Program-made: the position numbers and the translations under genes
Source of the DNA: Streptomyces sp. NBC_01306
Lineage (GTDB): Bacteria; Actinomycetota; Actinomycetes; Streptomycetales; Streptomycetaceae
Assembly: GCF_026340465.1 (NCBI RefSeq)
Contig: NZ_JAPEPC010000002.1
Coordinates: 186,001-250,000, forward strand
Length of the DNA stretch: 64,000 nt
Direction of reading: 5' to 3'
Part shown: piece by piece, positions 34,486 to 42,892 of the stretch
How positions within the stretch are numbered: position 1 is the stretch's first letter
Layout of the letters: every line of letters begins with the position of its first letter
Notes under the pieces: model-generated
What the model was told of the DNA's origin: nothing
The model's database searches: none
The model's input: the letters and a program-made list of their open reading frames with translations, nothing else

Positions 34486-35988
34486 TCAGTTCACATAGAC
34501 CTCCGCCCGGTCCACACTCACGTAGGACGCCTGGGACTGCCCGTCGTGATCGCCCGTCACCCGTACCCGCAGCGTGTGCTTTCCGTAGGGAAGGCGCGGG
34601 CTGACGAACTGGAGCGTCTCCCCGGTGCGGATCGCGCCGTAGTAGTCCAACCGCTGTTCGGGGCCACCGTCGATGCTGAGGCCCGCATATCCGTTGCCGG
34701 TGTCACGGACGGACAGCAGAGCGATCCGGGTGCCGGTGAAGGTGAACGTGGCGGTGTTTCCGGCGCCGTCGCTCCAGTGGTCGTCGCCCCAGAAGCACTG
34801 GGTGGCGCAGCCGGTGCCCGAGTTCCAGTCACCGGTGTAGGCGACGGTCCCGTCGCCGCTGGAACGGCCGTCGTCATTGATCCAGTACGCGCCCGGCCCC
34901 GGGTCCCCGGACGGGAGATCCTGGGTGGCGCCCATCGCGAGCGGGCGGCCGAGGTCGGGGCTTCCGTCGGCGTTCCAGCCGATGCGCTGAGCGCGTGTGG
35001 TGCGGTTGCTGTAGGTGACGGCCGAGGTGCTCTTGGCGTGGTAGACCATCCAGTCCTCGGTACCGTCGGGGGAACGGAAGAAGGCGTGGTGGCCGGGGCC
35101 GAAGACCCCGTGGTCGTCGGCGCGGGAGAAGACCGGGCCCTGGTGCTGCGTCCAGTTGCCGGGTACCAGCGGGTCGGCGTCGGACGGGAGCGACATCATC
35201 CAGATCTGGTAGTCCGGTTTCCCGGTGTCGCAGGTGGAGTAGGTCATCCATGTGCGTCCGTTGCGGTACAGGAACTCAGGGCCCTCACGGACCTCGGGGC
35301 AGCCGCCGGCCGCGTCGATGGCGACCGCGTCGCCCGAGACGGTGTACGGATTCGACAGGGGAGCGATGTTCAGGCCGTTGTGCTGGTACTGGTTGATGCC
35401 GCTGTAGGCCAGGTAGAGACGGCCGTTGTGCTGGAGGATGCCGGGGTCGATGGCGAAGTCGGCGGCGTGGTTGGGCGGCGCCAGCTCCGCCTTGAAGTGG
35501 TAGGAGCCCGCCGGGTCGTCGCCGTCGGACTCCGCGACGTAGATCCGGTGGTGGTCGTCGACGCCGTCGTCGGCAGTGTAGTAGAGGTACCAGCGGTCGC
35601 CGAAGCGGTAGAACTCGGGGGCGAAGATGTCCCGGTTCCGGGAGCTGTCGCTGTCGGTCCAGACGGTGATGGGATCGGCGGTGAGCAGGGTACTCAGGGA
35701 CGGCGAGCGCCACATTCGGATGCTGTTGCCCTGAGTGGTGGTCAGGTAGTAGTTCCCGTTCCAGTACGTCATGAACGGGTCGGGGCCGGTGTTGAGGGGG
35801 TTGCGGAACGTGCCAGCGGCGGTGGCCTGCTGGGCCGCCGAAGTGGTGACTGGCGTCGCTGCGGCGGTGGCGGGCCGCACGGTGCTCGTTCCGGTGAGGA
35901 TCAGCCCGAGCGCGGTCAGCACGCCCAGCAGACGCAGGAGGCGTAGGAGGCGCAGTGGATTTACGGTTCTGTGGAGTTGCGTACCCAT
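34486..35988 (-). CDS. Secreted GH43 family glycosidase with C-terminal carbohydrate-binding-like domain
   Basis: A 500-residue extracellular glycosidase. The signal peptide contains an RLLRLLRLL repeat encoded by repeated DNA and ends near residue 45 (ATAAA). The GH43 five-blade propeller has its three acidic residues: Asp in NTGPDPFMTYWNGNYYL, Asp in FAIDPGILQHNGRLYL, and Glu in REGPEFLYRNGRTWM. From about residue 365 a beta-sandwich domain follows (FWGDDHWSDGAGNTATFTFT ... YVSVDRAEVYVN), probably sugar-binding. Likely substrates are arabinan or xylan side chains. AAGGAG precedes the ATG at 35988, and a near-perfect palindrome lies 48 nt upstream. Confidence 0.9.
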   Translation of the reverse strand: MGTQLHRTVNPLRLLRLLRLLGVLTALGLILTGTSTVRPATAAATPVTTSAAQQATAAGTFRNPLNTGPDPFMTYWNGNYYLTTTQGNSIRMWRSPSLSTLLTADPITVWTDSDSSRNRDIFAPEFYRFGDRWYLYYTADDGVDDHHRIYVAESDGDDPAGSYHFKAELAPPNHAADFAIDPGILQHNGRLYLAYSGINQYQHNGLNIAPLSNPYTVSGDAVAIDAAGGCPEVREGPEFLYRNGRTWMTYSTCDTGKPDYQIWMMSLPSDADPLVPGNWTQHQGPVFSRADDHGVFGPGHHAFFRSPDGTEDWMVYHAKSTSAVTYSNRTTRAQRIGWNADGSPDLGRPLAMGATQDLPSGDPGPGAYWINDDGRSSGDGTVAYTGDWNSGTGCATQCFWGDDHWSDGAGNTATFTFTGTRIALLSVRDTGNGYAGLSIDGGPEQRLDYYGAIRTGETLQFVSPRLPYGKHTLRVRVTGDHDGQSQASYVSVDRAEVYVN

Positions 35989-36035
35989 GGGGGGCTCCTT
36001 CTTCGCGTGCCTGTTCCGATGAGCCGTGGCACCTC

Positions 36036-36051
36036 TTTGCATCGATGTAAA
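36036..36051. promoter_or_regulatory. Palindromic operator candidate upstream of GH43
   Basis: TTTGCATCGATGTAAA is a 16-bp palindrome with one mismatched pair, centred on TCGA, 48 nt upstream of the GH43 start. Its form is that of LacI-family operators, which often control sugar-degrading genes in Streptomyces. The regulator gene is not in the window. Confidence 0.55.
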
Positions 36052-36252
36052 TGTTGATGGTGCGTCACCGTAGAACGGAGCTGATACAGCGTCAAGGTGG
36101 CATGTCAGCCGAATGCGTACTGCGGGGACCGATGACTCCGGGACGGCCGAGCACGCCGAGTGCGCCGAGGACGACTCGGCGCCACGCGGCGTGGGGCGAC
36201 CAGGGCGTGCCGACTGCGGCCACTCCGGAGAGTGAGCAGCGGCGGGCCGGGC

Positions 36253-36663
36253 CTACGCGGGCAGGTCGAGCTGCCAGGAGACGCCGAAGCGGTCCTCCAC
36301 CCAGCCGAACTTGGTGCTGAACCCGTAGTCCCCCAATGGCATCAGCACCGTGCCCCGCCCGGAGAGGGCCGTGAACAGGCGGTCGAGTTCGGCCTCGTCC
36401 TGGCACCGCACGTACAGCGAGATCGCCGGGGTGAACCCGAAGTTGTGCTCCACATTGCTGTCGATGCACATGAACTGCTGCCCGGCGAGTGAGAACGTGG
36501 CGCGATGAACGGTGCCCTCATCCCCCGATTCACCGGCGCCGTAACGGGTGATGTCGATGACCTCGGCATCATCGAACAGCGAGGTGTAGAACGTCATCGC
36601 TTCCTCTGCGTAGCCTTCGAACATCAGGAACGTGGTGATCTTCTGCGGTTCCGCGGCGGCCAT
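36253..36663 (-). CDS. VOC superfamily (PhnB-like) protein
   Basis: A 136-residue protein of the glyoxalase/bleomycin-resistance/dioxygenase fold, of the type once annotated as 3-demethylubiquinone methyltransferase. The opening QKITTFLMFEGYAEEAMTFY and closing DYGFSTKFGWVEDRFGVSWQ are typical. The usual metal-binding positions are mostly lost in this branch, and no reaction can be assigned. CAGGAGAGTGAAACAGG precedes the ATG at 36663. It stands alone. Confidence 0.87.
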   Translation of the reverse strand: MAAAEPQKITTFLMFEGYAEEAMTFYTSLFDDAEVIDITRYGAGESGDEGTVHRATFSLAGQQFMCIDSNVEHNFGFTPAISLYVRCQDEAELDRLFTALSGRGTVLMPLGDYGFSTKFGWVEDRFGVSWQLDLPA

Positions 36664-37213
36664 CCTGTTTCACTCTCCTGGGAGTCGTAGCGTGAGCCGT
36701 TGTCCGTTGCGTCCGGCCCGGTGGACGGGGTCCTGAGACCGCCTGTCGCAACGGTGGTGCCGAGGTTAGACCGTGCCCCGGCCTGGGCGCGGTCCGGCTC
36801 ACCGCCACCCTCCTGGTTCACGAACATGCTCCCGGCTCGGTGCTCACACGACCTCCTCGACGTCACGGCCAAGCGTCCCCTGACACCTGCACGGGCCGCC
36901 GAAGAACCCGCGGCACGGCACGCACCGACGGGGAATCGCACCTGTTTCCCGCCGAAAGCCCGCACTTGAAAAAGAAACCAGAATCCCATCAATGCAGGTC
37001 AGGAGGCAGTTTACGATGAGACCAATTCATTTTGTCCACATGTTGGACACACCCACACCACCCCTCCCGTCCCCCATGAGCTGCCCGTATCCCTCCTTCC
37101 GTCACCGTGAGCGGACATCTGCGTCCGAAAACCGATCAGCAAGGTGCGGCAACTCTCCGCACCGGCCAGACTCCTGTCCGCAATCAACCACCCCCTTCGA
37201 CAGGAGATTCGAA
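36664..37213. other. Intergenic region upstream of the SSI gene
   Basis: No gene is supported in these 550 nt. The right half is AT-richer than the surroundings and holds the inverted repeat TGTCCA-N5-TGGACA at 37033-37049, about 165 nt before the inhibitor start; it may bind a regulator. Confidence 0.45.
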
Positions 37214-37642
37214 ATGCGGCACAGCCTCAAGACTCTCGGCGCGGCGGCACTCGCGGCGGCGGCCTGCGTGACGGGCATCGCCGGAACGGCACACGCCCAG
37301 CCGACGAGCGTCTACGCCCCCTCCGCGCTGGTGCTCACCATCGGCCACGGAGACGAGGTGGCATCGACGGTCCTGCGTGCCGTCACCCTGAGCTGTGCGC
37401 CCCAGCCGCAGGGAACGCACCCCGCGAGCAAGGCCGCGTGCGCCGAACTGAAGGCTGTGGACGGTGACTTGGGCCTCCTCGGCGCCACCCCGTCGGACCG
37501 GGAGTGTTCGTTCCTGTGGGCTCCCGTGACGGTGACCGCCGACGGCGTCTGGCAGGGCCGACGGGTTGCCTGGCGGGCCACCTACGGCAACGCCTGCCAG
37601 ATGGACGCGGCTCTCTCCGGGAGCTCGGTCTTCAACTTCTGA
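37214..37642 (+). CDS. Subtilisin inhibitor-like (SSI) secreted protease inhibitor
   Basis: A 142-residue exported inhibitor of subtilisin-like proteases. The signal peptide ends at AHA near residue 29 (AAALAAAACVTGIAGTAHA). The mature protein begins with the SSI pattern YAPSALVLTIGHGDE and has four cysteines in the family positions (LSCAPQ, AACAEL, RECSFL, NACQMD). The reactive loop ECSFLWAPV aligns with the CPMVYDPV loop of classical SSI, giving Phe at P1 where Met is usual. AGGAGATTCGAA lies before the ATG at 37214. SSI proteins usually restrain the cell's own extracellular proteases; the S8 protease in this window is one candidate target. Confidence 0.92.
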   Translation: MRHSLKTLGAAALAAAACVTGIAGTAHAQPTSVYAPSALVLTIGHGDEVASTVLRAVTLSCAPQPQGTHPASKAACAELKAVDGDLGLLGATPSDRECSFLWAPVTVTADGVWQGRRVAWRATYGNACQMDAALSGSSVFNF

Positions 37643-37654
37643 CCGGCCGCGCAC

Positions 37655-37684
37655 CTGTGCAACCCCGCGACCGGGGTTGCACAG
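37655..37684 (+). terminator. Hairpin terminator after the SSI gene
   Basis: A perfect 13-bp stem (37655-37667 with 37672-37684) and a CGAC loop, starting 13 nt after the stop codon. Confidence 0.85.
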
Positions 37685-37823
37685 CCCCGGCCGCACAGCG
37701 CACGGCCGCTCTGCACTGAAGGCCCGGCGCCGCCCCGGGGGCGCAAGAAGCGGGAAGGACCGGCAACGCACCGCCCCCTGCGAGCTGTTGATCACAGTCG
37801 AAAGCGATCTTTAGCATGGAGCC

Positions 37824-38639
37824 ATGCACGACGACACTCCTGACGCAACGCGCCGTGCCCGCCTGAGCCGGACCTTCGACGAGGACGCGGAACTCTACGA
37901 CCGGGCCAGGCCCGGGTATCCGCCACAGCTGTTCGACGACCTCGGCACACTCGCCGGCGCTGGTCCCGGCTGTCGTGTTCTGGAGGTGGGGGCAGGCACA
38001 GGCAAGGCGACCGTGCCGCTCGCCGGGCGGGGTTGCCGGATCACCGCAGTGGAGTTGGGCACCCACATGGCAGCCGTCGCGCGGCGCAACCTGGCCGGGT
38101 TCGAGGCGGTGGAAGTCGTGACGGCGGACTTCGAGACCTGGCCCCTGCCGAAGGAACCGTTCGACGCGGTTGTCTCGGCCACGGCGTACCACTGGATCGA
38201 CCCTGCGGTGCGGATGGTCAAGGCGGCCGACGCGCTGCGCCCCGGTGGCGCCCTCGCCGTGGTCGGCACGCAGCATGTGGCGGGCGGTAGCGAGGAGTTC
38301 TTCGCCGAGGTCCAGGACTGCTACGAGCGTTTCGATCCGGCCACGCCTCCAGGGCTGCGCCCTCCCGCCGCGGAGGACGTCGACACCTCGGGCCACGTCG
38401 ACGAGGTGGCTCGCAGCGGCCGGTTCGGCCCTGTCGTCCGTCGGCGCTATCAGTGGGACCTGGGGTACACCACGGCGGAGTATCTGGAGGTGCTGCGGAC
38501 CTACTCCGGCCACCGGGCGCTGCCACCGGAGGCCCGCGAGGGGTTGCTGAGGTGCATCGAAGGACTGATCGACGGACGGCACGGAGGCCGGGTCACCAAG
38601 CGGTATCTCACTGAGTTGCGGGTGGCACGGACGGTGTGA
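37824..38639 (+). CDS. Class I SAM-dependent methyltransferase
   Basis: A 271-residue methyltransferase of the 7-beta-strand fold. The SAM motif I is VLEVGAGTGKATVPLAGRG near residue 53, motif II acidic residue in ITAVELGTHM, and the post-motif FDAVVSATAYHWIDPAVRM near residue 115 is typical of the UbiE/Methyltransf_11-type group. The ATG at 37824 lies soon after a weak ATGGAG. It stands alone, between the SSI gene and the lyase gene, so the substrate is unknown. Confidence 0.88.
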   Translation: MHDDTPDATRRARLSRTFDEDAELYDRARPGYPPQLFDDLGTLAGAGPGCRVLEVGAGTGKATVPLAGRGCRITAVELGTHMAAVARRNLAGFEAVEVVTADFETWPLPKEPFDAVVSATAYHWIDPAVRMVKAADALRPGGALAVVGTQHVAGGSEEFFAEVQDCYERFDPATPPGLRPPAAEDVDTSGHVDEVARSGRFGPVVRRRYQWDLGYTTAEYLEVLRTYSGHRALPPEAREGLLRCIEGLIDGRHGGRVTKRYLTELRVARTV

Positions 38640-39130
38640 CGACTGCCGCGATGTCCGTGGTTCAAACCCGGTGCTCAGAAGGCCAGTTCCGTCCGGCCGC
38701 CCCCGCTGAGCGGGGATCGTGACGGATGTACCACTCGGTCACCAACAGCCCCGCGCCCGGCCGGTGGGCGGAAGCGCTGCCGTCCGGCCGGCAAGGCTCC
38801 GGCGCGCGAGATGACCCGGCCACCGGCATCGAAAACGTGACTGCATGGGAACCGGCGAATCCCCCACTCCGAGCCTCAGGCTCTCCACGGCGCTTCACCC
38901 GTCTCCGGCACCCAACACGCCCAGACACCCCCGGGTCGGAATTCTTTCCGAGTCATCCGAACGGCTCTCATGTCGAAACGATTCTGCCCAGATACGCAAA
39001 GGGAAGCCCATACCTCTTTCCACCCGAGGAGAGCATCCTGAGACCTACCAGCAGAACTTCAAATGTCTGTAAATTCCGAGTCAAGCGAAGGGCGAACTCG
39101 CCCTTCCGACATCGGAACCTTGGAGGTTCG
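38640..39130. other. Intergenic region upstream of the isocitrate-lyase-fold gene
   Basis: No gene is supported in these 491 nt, although the frame of the downstream gene stays open through part of it. A hairpin (8-bp GAAGGGCG / CGCCCTTC stem, loop AACT, at 39087-39106) sits 25 nt before the start codon, just ahead of the ribosome site, and could influence translation. Confidence 0.45.
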
Positions 39131-39994
39131 ATGCGTTATGGACCAGCGCTGCGCGAGGAGATCTCCGCGCCCGGCACCACACCACTCATCGGTATCTACG
39201 ACATGTATTCGGCATCTGTCGCCGCCGAACACTACGACGGGTTCTTCGTCTCGGGATTCGGTTTTGCGGCTTCGCACTACGGTCTTCCCGACATCGGATA
39301 CATCGCCTGGCCGGACATGGTCGCGTTCGTGGAGCGGCTGCGGCTGGCCTTCCCGGGCCGGCACCTCCTCGTCGACATCGACGACGGGTATGTGGACCCG
39401 GAAGTCGCCTGCCACGTCGTGCAGCGCCTGCACCGGGCCGGCGCGTCCGGCGTGATCCTGGAGGATCAGAAGCGCCCCCGCCGCTGCGGGCACGCCGACG
39501 GCAAGCAGGTCCTGCCGTTCGAGGAGTACCTGGACAAGCTCAACATGGTGCTGGAATGCCGCGGTGACATGGTCGTGGTGGCCCGTACCGACGCGGTCGA
39601 GGAGGACGACATCCTCTACCGCGCCGCCGCGCTGGCCAAGACCGACGCCGACGTGGTGCTCGTCGACGGTGTACGCAGTGTGGAGTGGATCCGCCGCATC
39701 CGAGACGTCATCGGGGACAAGCCGCTGCTCTTCAATCAGATCGCCGGCGGCAAGTCACCGCGCCTGTCGCTCCCGGAGTTGGACGCGCTGGACGTCGACG
39801 TGGCGATCTACTCCACCCCGTGCCTCTTCGCTGCTCACGAGGCCATCGATGCCTCCATGCGAGGCCTCAAGGCGGCGCAAGGACGGCTCCCCGAGATGAG
39901 CGGCCCACGAAGCGTCGGCGTCCCGGAGTCGACACAACTGCTGGAGCGCAACATCAGCCGCCACCACGACTCGGCGTCACGCGTGGGTGTCTGA
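39131..39994 (+). CDS. Isocitrate lyase/PEP mutase superfamily protein, probable C-C lyase
   Basis: A 287-residue TIM-barrel enzyme. The metal-binding DIDDGY segment (near residue 80) and EDQKRPRRCGH (near residue 120) are visible. The CGH motif carries the catalytic cysteine of isocitrate-lyase-type C-C lyases (compare KRCGH of methylisocitrate lyase) and is absent from true PEP mutases, which have an NS-containing gating loop. The protein therefore more likely cleaves a 2-hydroxyacid or oxaloacetate-like compound than makes a C-P bond. GGAGG lies 6 nt before the ATG at 39131. A strong terminator follows at 39999. Substrate unknown. Confidence 0.83.
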   Translation: MRYGPALREEISAPGTTPLIGIYDMYSASVAAEHYDGFFVSGFGFAASHYGLPDIGYIAWPDMVAFVERLRLAFPGRHLLVDIDDGYVDPEVACHVVQRLHRAGASGVILEDQKRPRRCGHADGKQVLPFEEYLDKLNMVLECRGDMVVVARTDAVEEDDILYRAAALAKTDADVVLVDGVRSVEWIRRIRDVIGDKPLLFNQIAGGKSPRLSLPELDALDVDVAIYSTPCLFAAHEAIDASMRGLKAAQGRLPEMSGPRSVGVPESTQLLERNISRHHDSASRVGV

Positions 39995-39998
39995 TCGG

Positions 39999-40025
39999 GT
40001 ACCCGCGGCCGTCGGCCGCGGGTAC
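39999..40025 (+). terminator. Hairpin terminator after the lyase gene
   Basis: A perfect 12-bp stem (GTACCCGCGGCC / GGCCGCGGGTAC) with a GTC loop, 5 nt after the stop codon. Confidence 0.85.
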
Positions 40026-40074
40026 ACATCCGACAACTCCGCCCGGCCGCCCGCCGGCCAGCCATGACTGCCGA

Positions 40075-40100
40075 CGGCCACCGCGTCGTCGCGGTGGCCG
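40075..40100 (+). promoter_or_regulatory. Hairpin just upstream of the small ORF ribosome site
   Basis: CGGCCACCGCG pairs perfectly with CGCGGTGGCCG around a TCGT loop. It ends directly before the GAGAGGAG ribosome site of the gene at 40117. Together with the terminator 50 nt upstream it suggests attenuation or translational control. Confidence 0.5.
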
Positions 40101-40116
40101 AGAGGAGCGCCACACC

Positions 40117-40464
40117 ATGAACCCCCGTCGCGACCCACGCGCCGTTCCCACCCGTACGAGGGCACCACGCCATGCGTATCGCCCGGACACGTCACATGTG
40201 TACCAGGCACCCCTGACGACGCGATTCCGGAGCGTCCTCACGGTGGCCGCCGGCCTGGCCATCAGCGCCGCGTGGGGCCAGGGGGTCTCCACTGCCGCAA
40301 CAGAGCGCCCGTTGCTCGTGTCCTCCCTGATCCTGCCCACCCACATCGCCGCGGTCGAAGTGGACAACTCGCACGCGGACTCATGGCTGGAGGTCGACCG
40401 TACGGCCAACACCCAGACCGGCGCAGGCGATGCGGGCAGCGATCACGAAGGTGGGGACGACTAG
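40117..40464 (+). CDS. Hypothetical small protein with one hydrophobic segment
   Basis: A 115-residue protein of unknown function. The first 40 residues are rich in Arg/Pro; one hydrophobic stretch (SVLTVAAGLAISAAWGQGV, about residues 39-57) could be a signal anchor. The C-terminus is acidic (GDAGSDHEGGDD). GAGAGGAG stands before the ATG at 40117. Its stop overlaps the stop of the convergent flavin-type oxidoreductase gene by 3 nt. No family is recognised. Confidence 0.5.
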   Translation: MNPRRDPRAVPTRTRAPRHAYRPDTSHVYQAPLTTRFRSVLTVAAGLAISAAWGQGVSTAATERPLLVSSLILPTHIAAVEVDNSHADSWLEVDRTANTQTGAGDAGSDHEGGDD

Positions 40465-41393
40465 GGGCTTGCGTGCGCCAGCTCTCCCAGGAGCGTCCAG
40501 GTGCGGCGCCTGGCGGCGTCTCCTGCGATCTCCGTTCCCGAGAACACCACCTCCGTCGCCCCGGCGTCCCGGTAGCGCCGTACCTCGTCGGCGACCGTCT
40601 TTTCGTTGCCGATCACGGCCACATCCACGGCCCGTTTGCCTCCGGAGAGCTCGATGGCGCGGGCGTACGACGGAATCTGTTCGTAGAACGCGAGTTGTCC
40701 GCCCGCCTTCTGTCGTACGGTTTCGACGTCGTCGGTCACCACACCCGGCACGAGCGCCACGATCCGTGGCGCCGGGCGGCCCGCGGCCTCCGCCGCGGCT
40801 GTGACGGCCGGGACGATGTGTTCGGCCAGGGCCCGGGGCCCGGCGAGATAGGGCAGGATCCCGTCCGCCAGCTCCCCGCTGGCACGCAGCGCCTGCGGTC
40901 CCATGGCGGCCACGAGCAGGGGGACGCCGCCCTCGGCTCCGGGCACGCGGGCGGAGACCGGGGTGGTCGCCGTGAACAGCTCACCGTGAAAGTCCGCGGA
41001 GCCGGTCTCGGTCAACTGGCGCAGGGCTACGAGGAATTCACGCAGCCGGGCGACGGGCCGGGTGAACGGAATACCGAAGCCGCCCTCGGTGAGGAGCTTG
41101 GTGCCCAGTGCGAGTCCGAGGTGGTAGCGGCCGTGCGTGGCCGCCTGCGCCGTCTGGGCCTGGCTGGAGACAACAAGCGGGTGGCGTCCGAAGACGGGGA
41201 TGGCGGACGTGCCCACGTGCAGGCCCGGTACTTCACGCCCGACGATCGCTGCGAGCTGAGGTGAGTCCGCGCCAAAGGTCTGCCCCAACCAGGCGGACCT
41301 CAGCCCGGCGGCCGCGGCTTCCCCGCCGAGCTGCACGGTGGCATCGACCTGGTTGGCGGCGTCCGGTGCGTTGAGTACTACTCCCACAGTCAT
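40461..41393 (-). CDS. LLM class F420-dependent oxidoreductase
   Basis: A 310-residue luciferase-like monooxygenase-fold enzyme using F420 or FMN. The family patterns GLRSAWLGQTFGADSPQLAAI, GRYHLGLALGTK and VPLLVAAMGPQALRASGELADG are clear. The ATG at 41393 has no obvious ribosome site, so the mRNA may be leaderless or the start may lie elsewhere. It is divergent from a second LLM gene followed by an F420-type PPOX gene, which suggests a shared F420 theme. Substrate unknown. Confidence 0.88.
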   Translation of the reverse strand: MTVGVVLNAPDAANQVDATVQLGGEAAAAGLRSAWLGQTFGADSPQLAAIVGREVPGLHVGTSAIPVFGRHPLVVSSQAQTAQAATHGRYHLGLALGTKLLTEGGFGIPFTRPVARLREFLVALRQLTETGSADFHGELFTATTPVSARVPGAEGGVPLLVAAMGPQALRASGELADGILPYLAGPRALAEHIVPAVTAAAEAAGRPAPRIVALVPGVVTDDVETVRQKAGGQLAFYEQIPSYARAIELSGGKRAVDVAVIGNEKTVADEVRRYRDAGATEVVFSGTEIAGDAARRRTWTLLGELAHASP

Positions 41394-41636
41394 GTCGCTG
41401 CAAACGACCGGTGGACAGCTGTGGATTCCGGTTCTTGTGTCACAGCTTCTTGTCGGTTGTGTGTACTGGTTGCCGCCAAGCGCGTCGACGGCTCCCGGGA
41501 CCGGCGCGCCGTATGCCTGCCGTCCTTCACCGGCCCGGAGAATGGACAGCCGGCCGGGCCCACCAGCAGTGCCCGACTGCGCCCGACCGGGCCGATGAGC
41601 CGGAGCCCGGCGGGAAACCAGCGACGAAGGAGCCGT

Positions 41637-42461
41637 ATGAAGTTCGGGATCTCCACCTTTATCACCGACCTGAGCATCCGGCCGGCTCCCCTCGGGCGGG
41701 CCATTGAGGAGCGTGGTTTCGACTCGCTGTTCATCGCCGAGCACAGCCACATCCCCGTCGACCGCCGCTCGCCGTACCCCGGCGGCGGCGACCTCCCCGA
41801 CATTTACTACCGCACGCTCGACCCGTTCGTGGCACTCACCGCGGCCGCCACCGTCACCGAGCGTCTGCTGCTGGGGACCGGCATCGCCCTGGTCTCGCAG
41901 CGCGACCCGATCCACACCGCCAAGGGCATCGCCTCGCTCGACCTGATCTCCGGGGGCCGGGCCGTCTTCGGTGTCGGCGTCGGCTGGAACCGTGAGGAGA
42001 TGGCCAACCACGGCACCGACGCCGCCACCCGGGGCCGGCTCGTCGACGAGCGGCTGCGCGCGATCGTCGAGCTGTGGACGAAGGAGAAAGCCGAGTTCCA
42101 CGGCACGTTCGTCGATTTCGATCCCGTCTACTCGTGGCCCAAGCCCGTGCAGCGACCGCACCCGCCCATCTACGTCGGCGGGGGAAAGGGCGCCTTCCCC
42201 CGGGTCGCCGAACTCGGCGACGCCTGGCTCGCCAACAGTGTCCCGCCCGAGACACTGCGGTCGCAGATCGAGGAGGTACGGGCCGCGGCGGGCCGTGCGG
42301 TCCCGGTGACGGTCTACGCGGTGCCCGACACCCCCGAAGCGATCGAGAAGTACGCGGAACTCGATGTGGAGCGGGTGCTGTTCTACCTGCCGTCCGAGCC
42401 GGAGCCCGCCGCCCTGGCACAGCTCGACCGGCTGGCCGAAGTCGCGGCGCGCTTCCGCTGA
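41637..42461 (+). CDS. LLM class F420-dependent oxidoreductase
   Basis: A 274-residue bacterial-luciferase-like protein. Typical segments are RGFDSLFIAEHSHIP (near residue 28), LLLGTGIALVSQRDP (near residue 85), GVGVGWNREEMANHG (near residue 110) and PIYVGGGKGAFPRVAELGD. These are the marks of the F420-dependent TIGR03619-like group. GAAGGAGCC precedes the ATG at 41637. Its stop overlaps the start of the next gene by one base (TGATG), so the two are translationally coupled. Confidence 0.9.
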   Translation: MKFGISTFITDLSIRPAPLGRAIEERGFDSLFIAEHSHIPVDRRSPYPGGGDLPDIYYRTLDPFVALTAAATVTERLLLGTGIALVSQRDPIHTAKGIASLDLISGGRAVFGVGVGWNREEMANHGTDAATRGRLVDERLRAIVELWTKEKAEFHGTFVDFDPVYSWPKPVQRPHPPIYVGGGKGAFPRVAELGDAWLANSVPPETLRSQIEEVRAAAGRAVPVTVYAVPDTPEAIEKYAELDVERVLFYLPSEPEPAALAQLDRLAEVAARFR

Positions 42462-42892
42462 TGCCACGCCTGAGCCGGTCCCAGGCGCGTGAGCGGTTCG
42501 CGGCGTGCCGGGTCGCCCGCCTGGCGACCGCTGACGCGGCCGGGCGCCCGCACCTGGTGCCGGTGGTCTTCGCGGTGACCGGCGAGACCCTGGTCATGGC
42601 CGTCGACCACAAGCCCAAACGGTCGCCCCGTCTCAAACGGCTGGCCAACATCCGTGCCAATCCGGACGTCTGCCTGCTCACCGACGAGTACCGGGAGGAC
42701 TGGGACCAGCTGTGGTGGGCCCGCGCGGACGGGCAGGCCCGAGTCCTTCCGCCGGCCGAGCGGTCCGCCGAAGCGGCGCGCTACGCGGCGCTGCTCTCCG
42801 AGAAATACCCGCAGCAGTACGCGGGACGACCGCCGGCCGGTGAGGTGGTGGAGGTTCTCGTCACCGGCTGGACCGGGTGGCGGGCTACGTGA
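42461..42892 (+). CDS. PPOX class F420-dependent oxidoreductase (TIGR03668-like)
   Basis: A 143-residue split beta-barrel flavoprotein of the pyridoxamine-phosphate-oxidase fold. The opening ARERFAACRVARLATADAAGRPHLVPVVF and DHKPKRSPRLKRLANI are characteristic of the F420-binding group. It is translationally coupled to the LLM gene, so the two may work in one F420-linked reduction or detoxification. Substrate unknown. Confidence 0.88.
   Translation: MPRLSRSQARERFAACRVARLATADAAGRPHLVPVVFAVTGETLVMAVDHKPKRSPRLKRLANIRANPDVCLLTDEYREDWDQLWWARADGQARVLPPAERSAEAARYAALLSEKYPQQYAGRPPAGEVVEVLVTGWTGWRAT

Noticed and set aside
39131..39994. Phosphonate biosynthesis based on a PEP-mutase annotation
   Set aside because: The sequence has the CGH lyase motif and there is no phosphonopyruvate decarboxylase or other phosphonate gene in the window.
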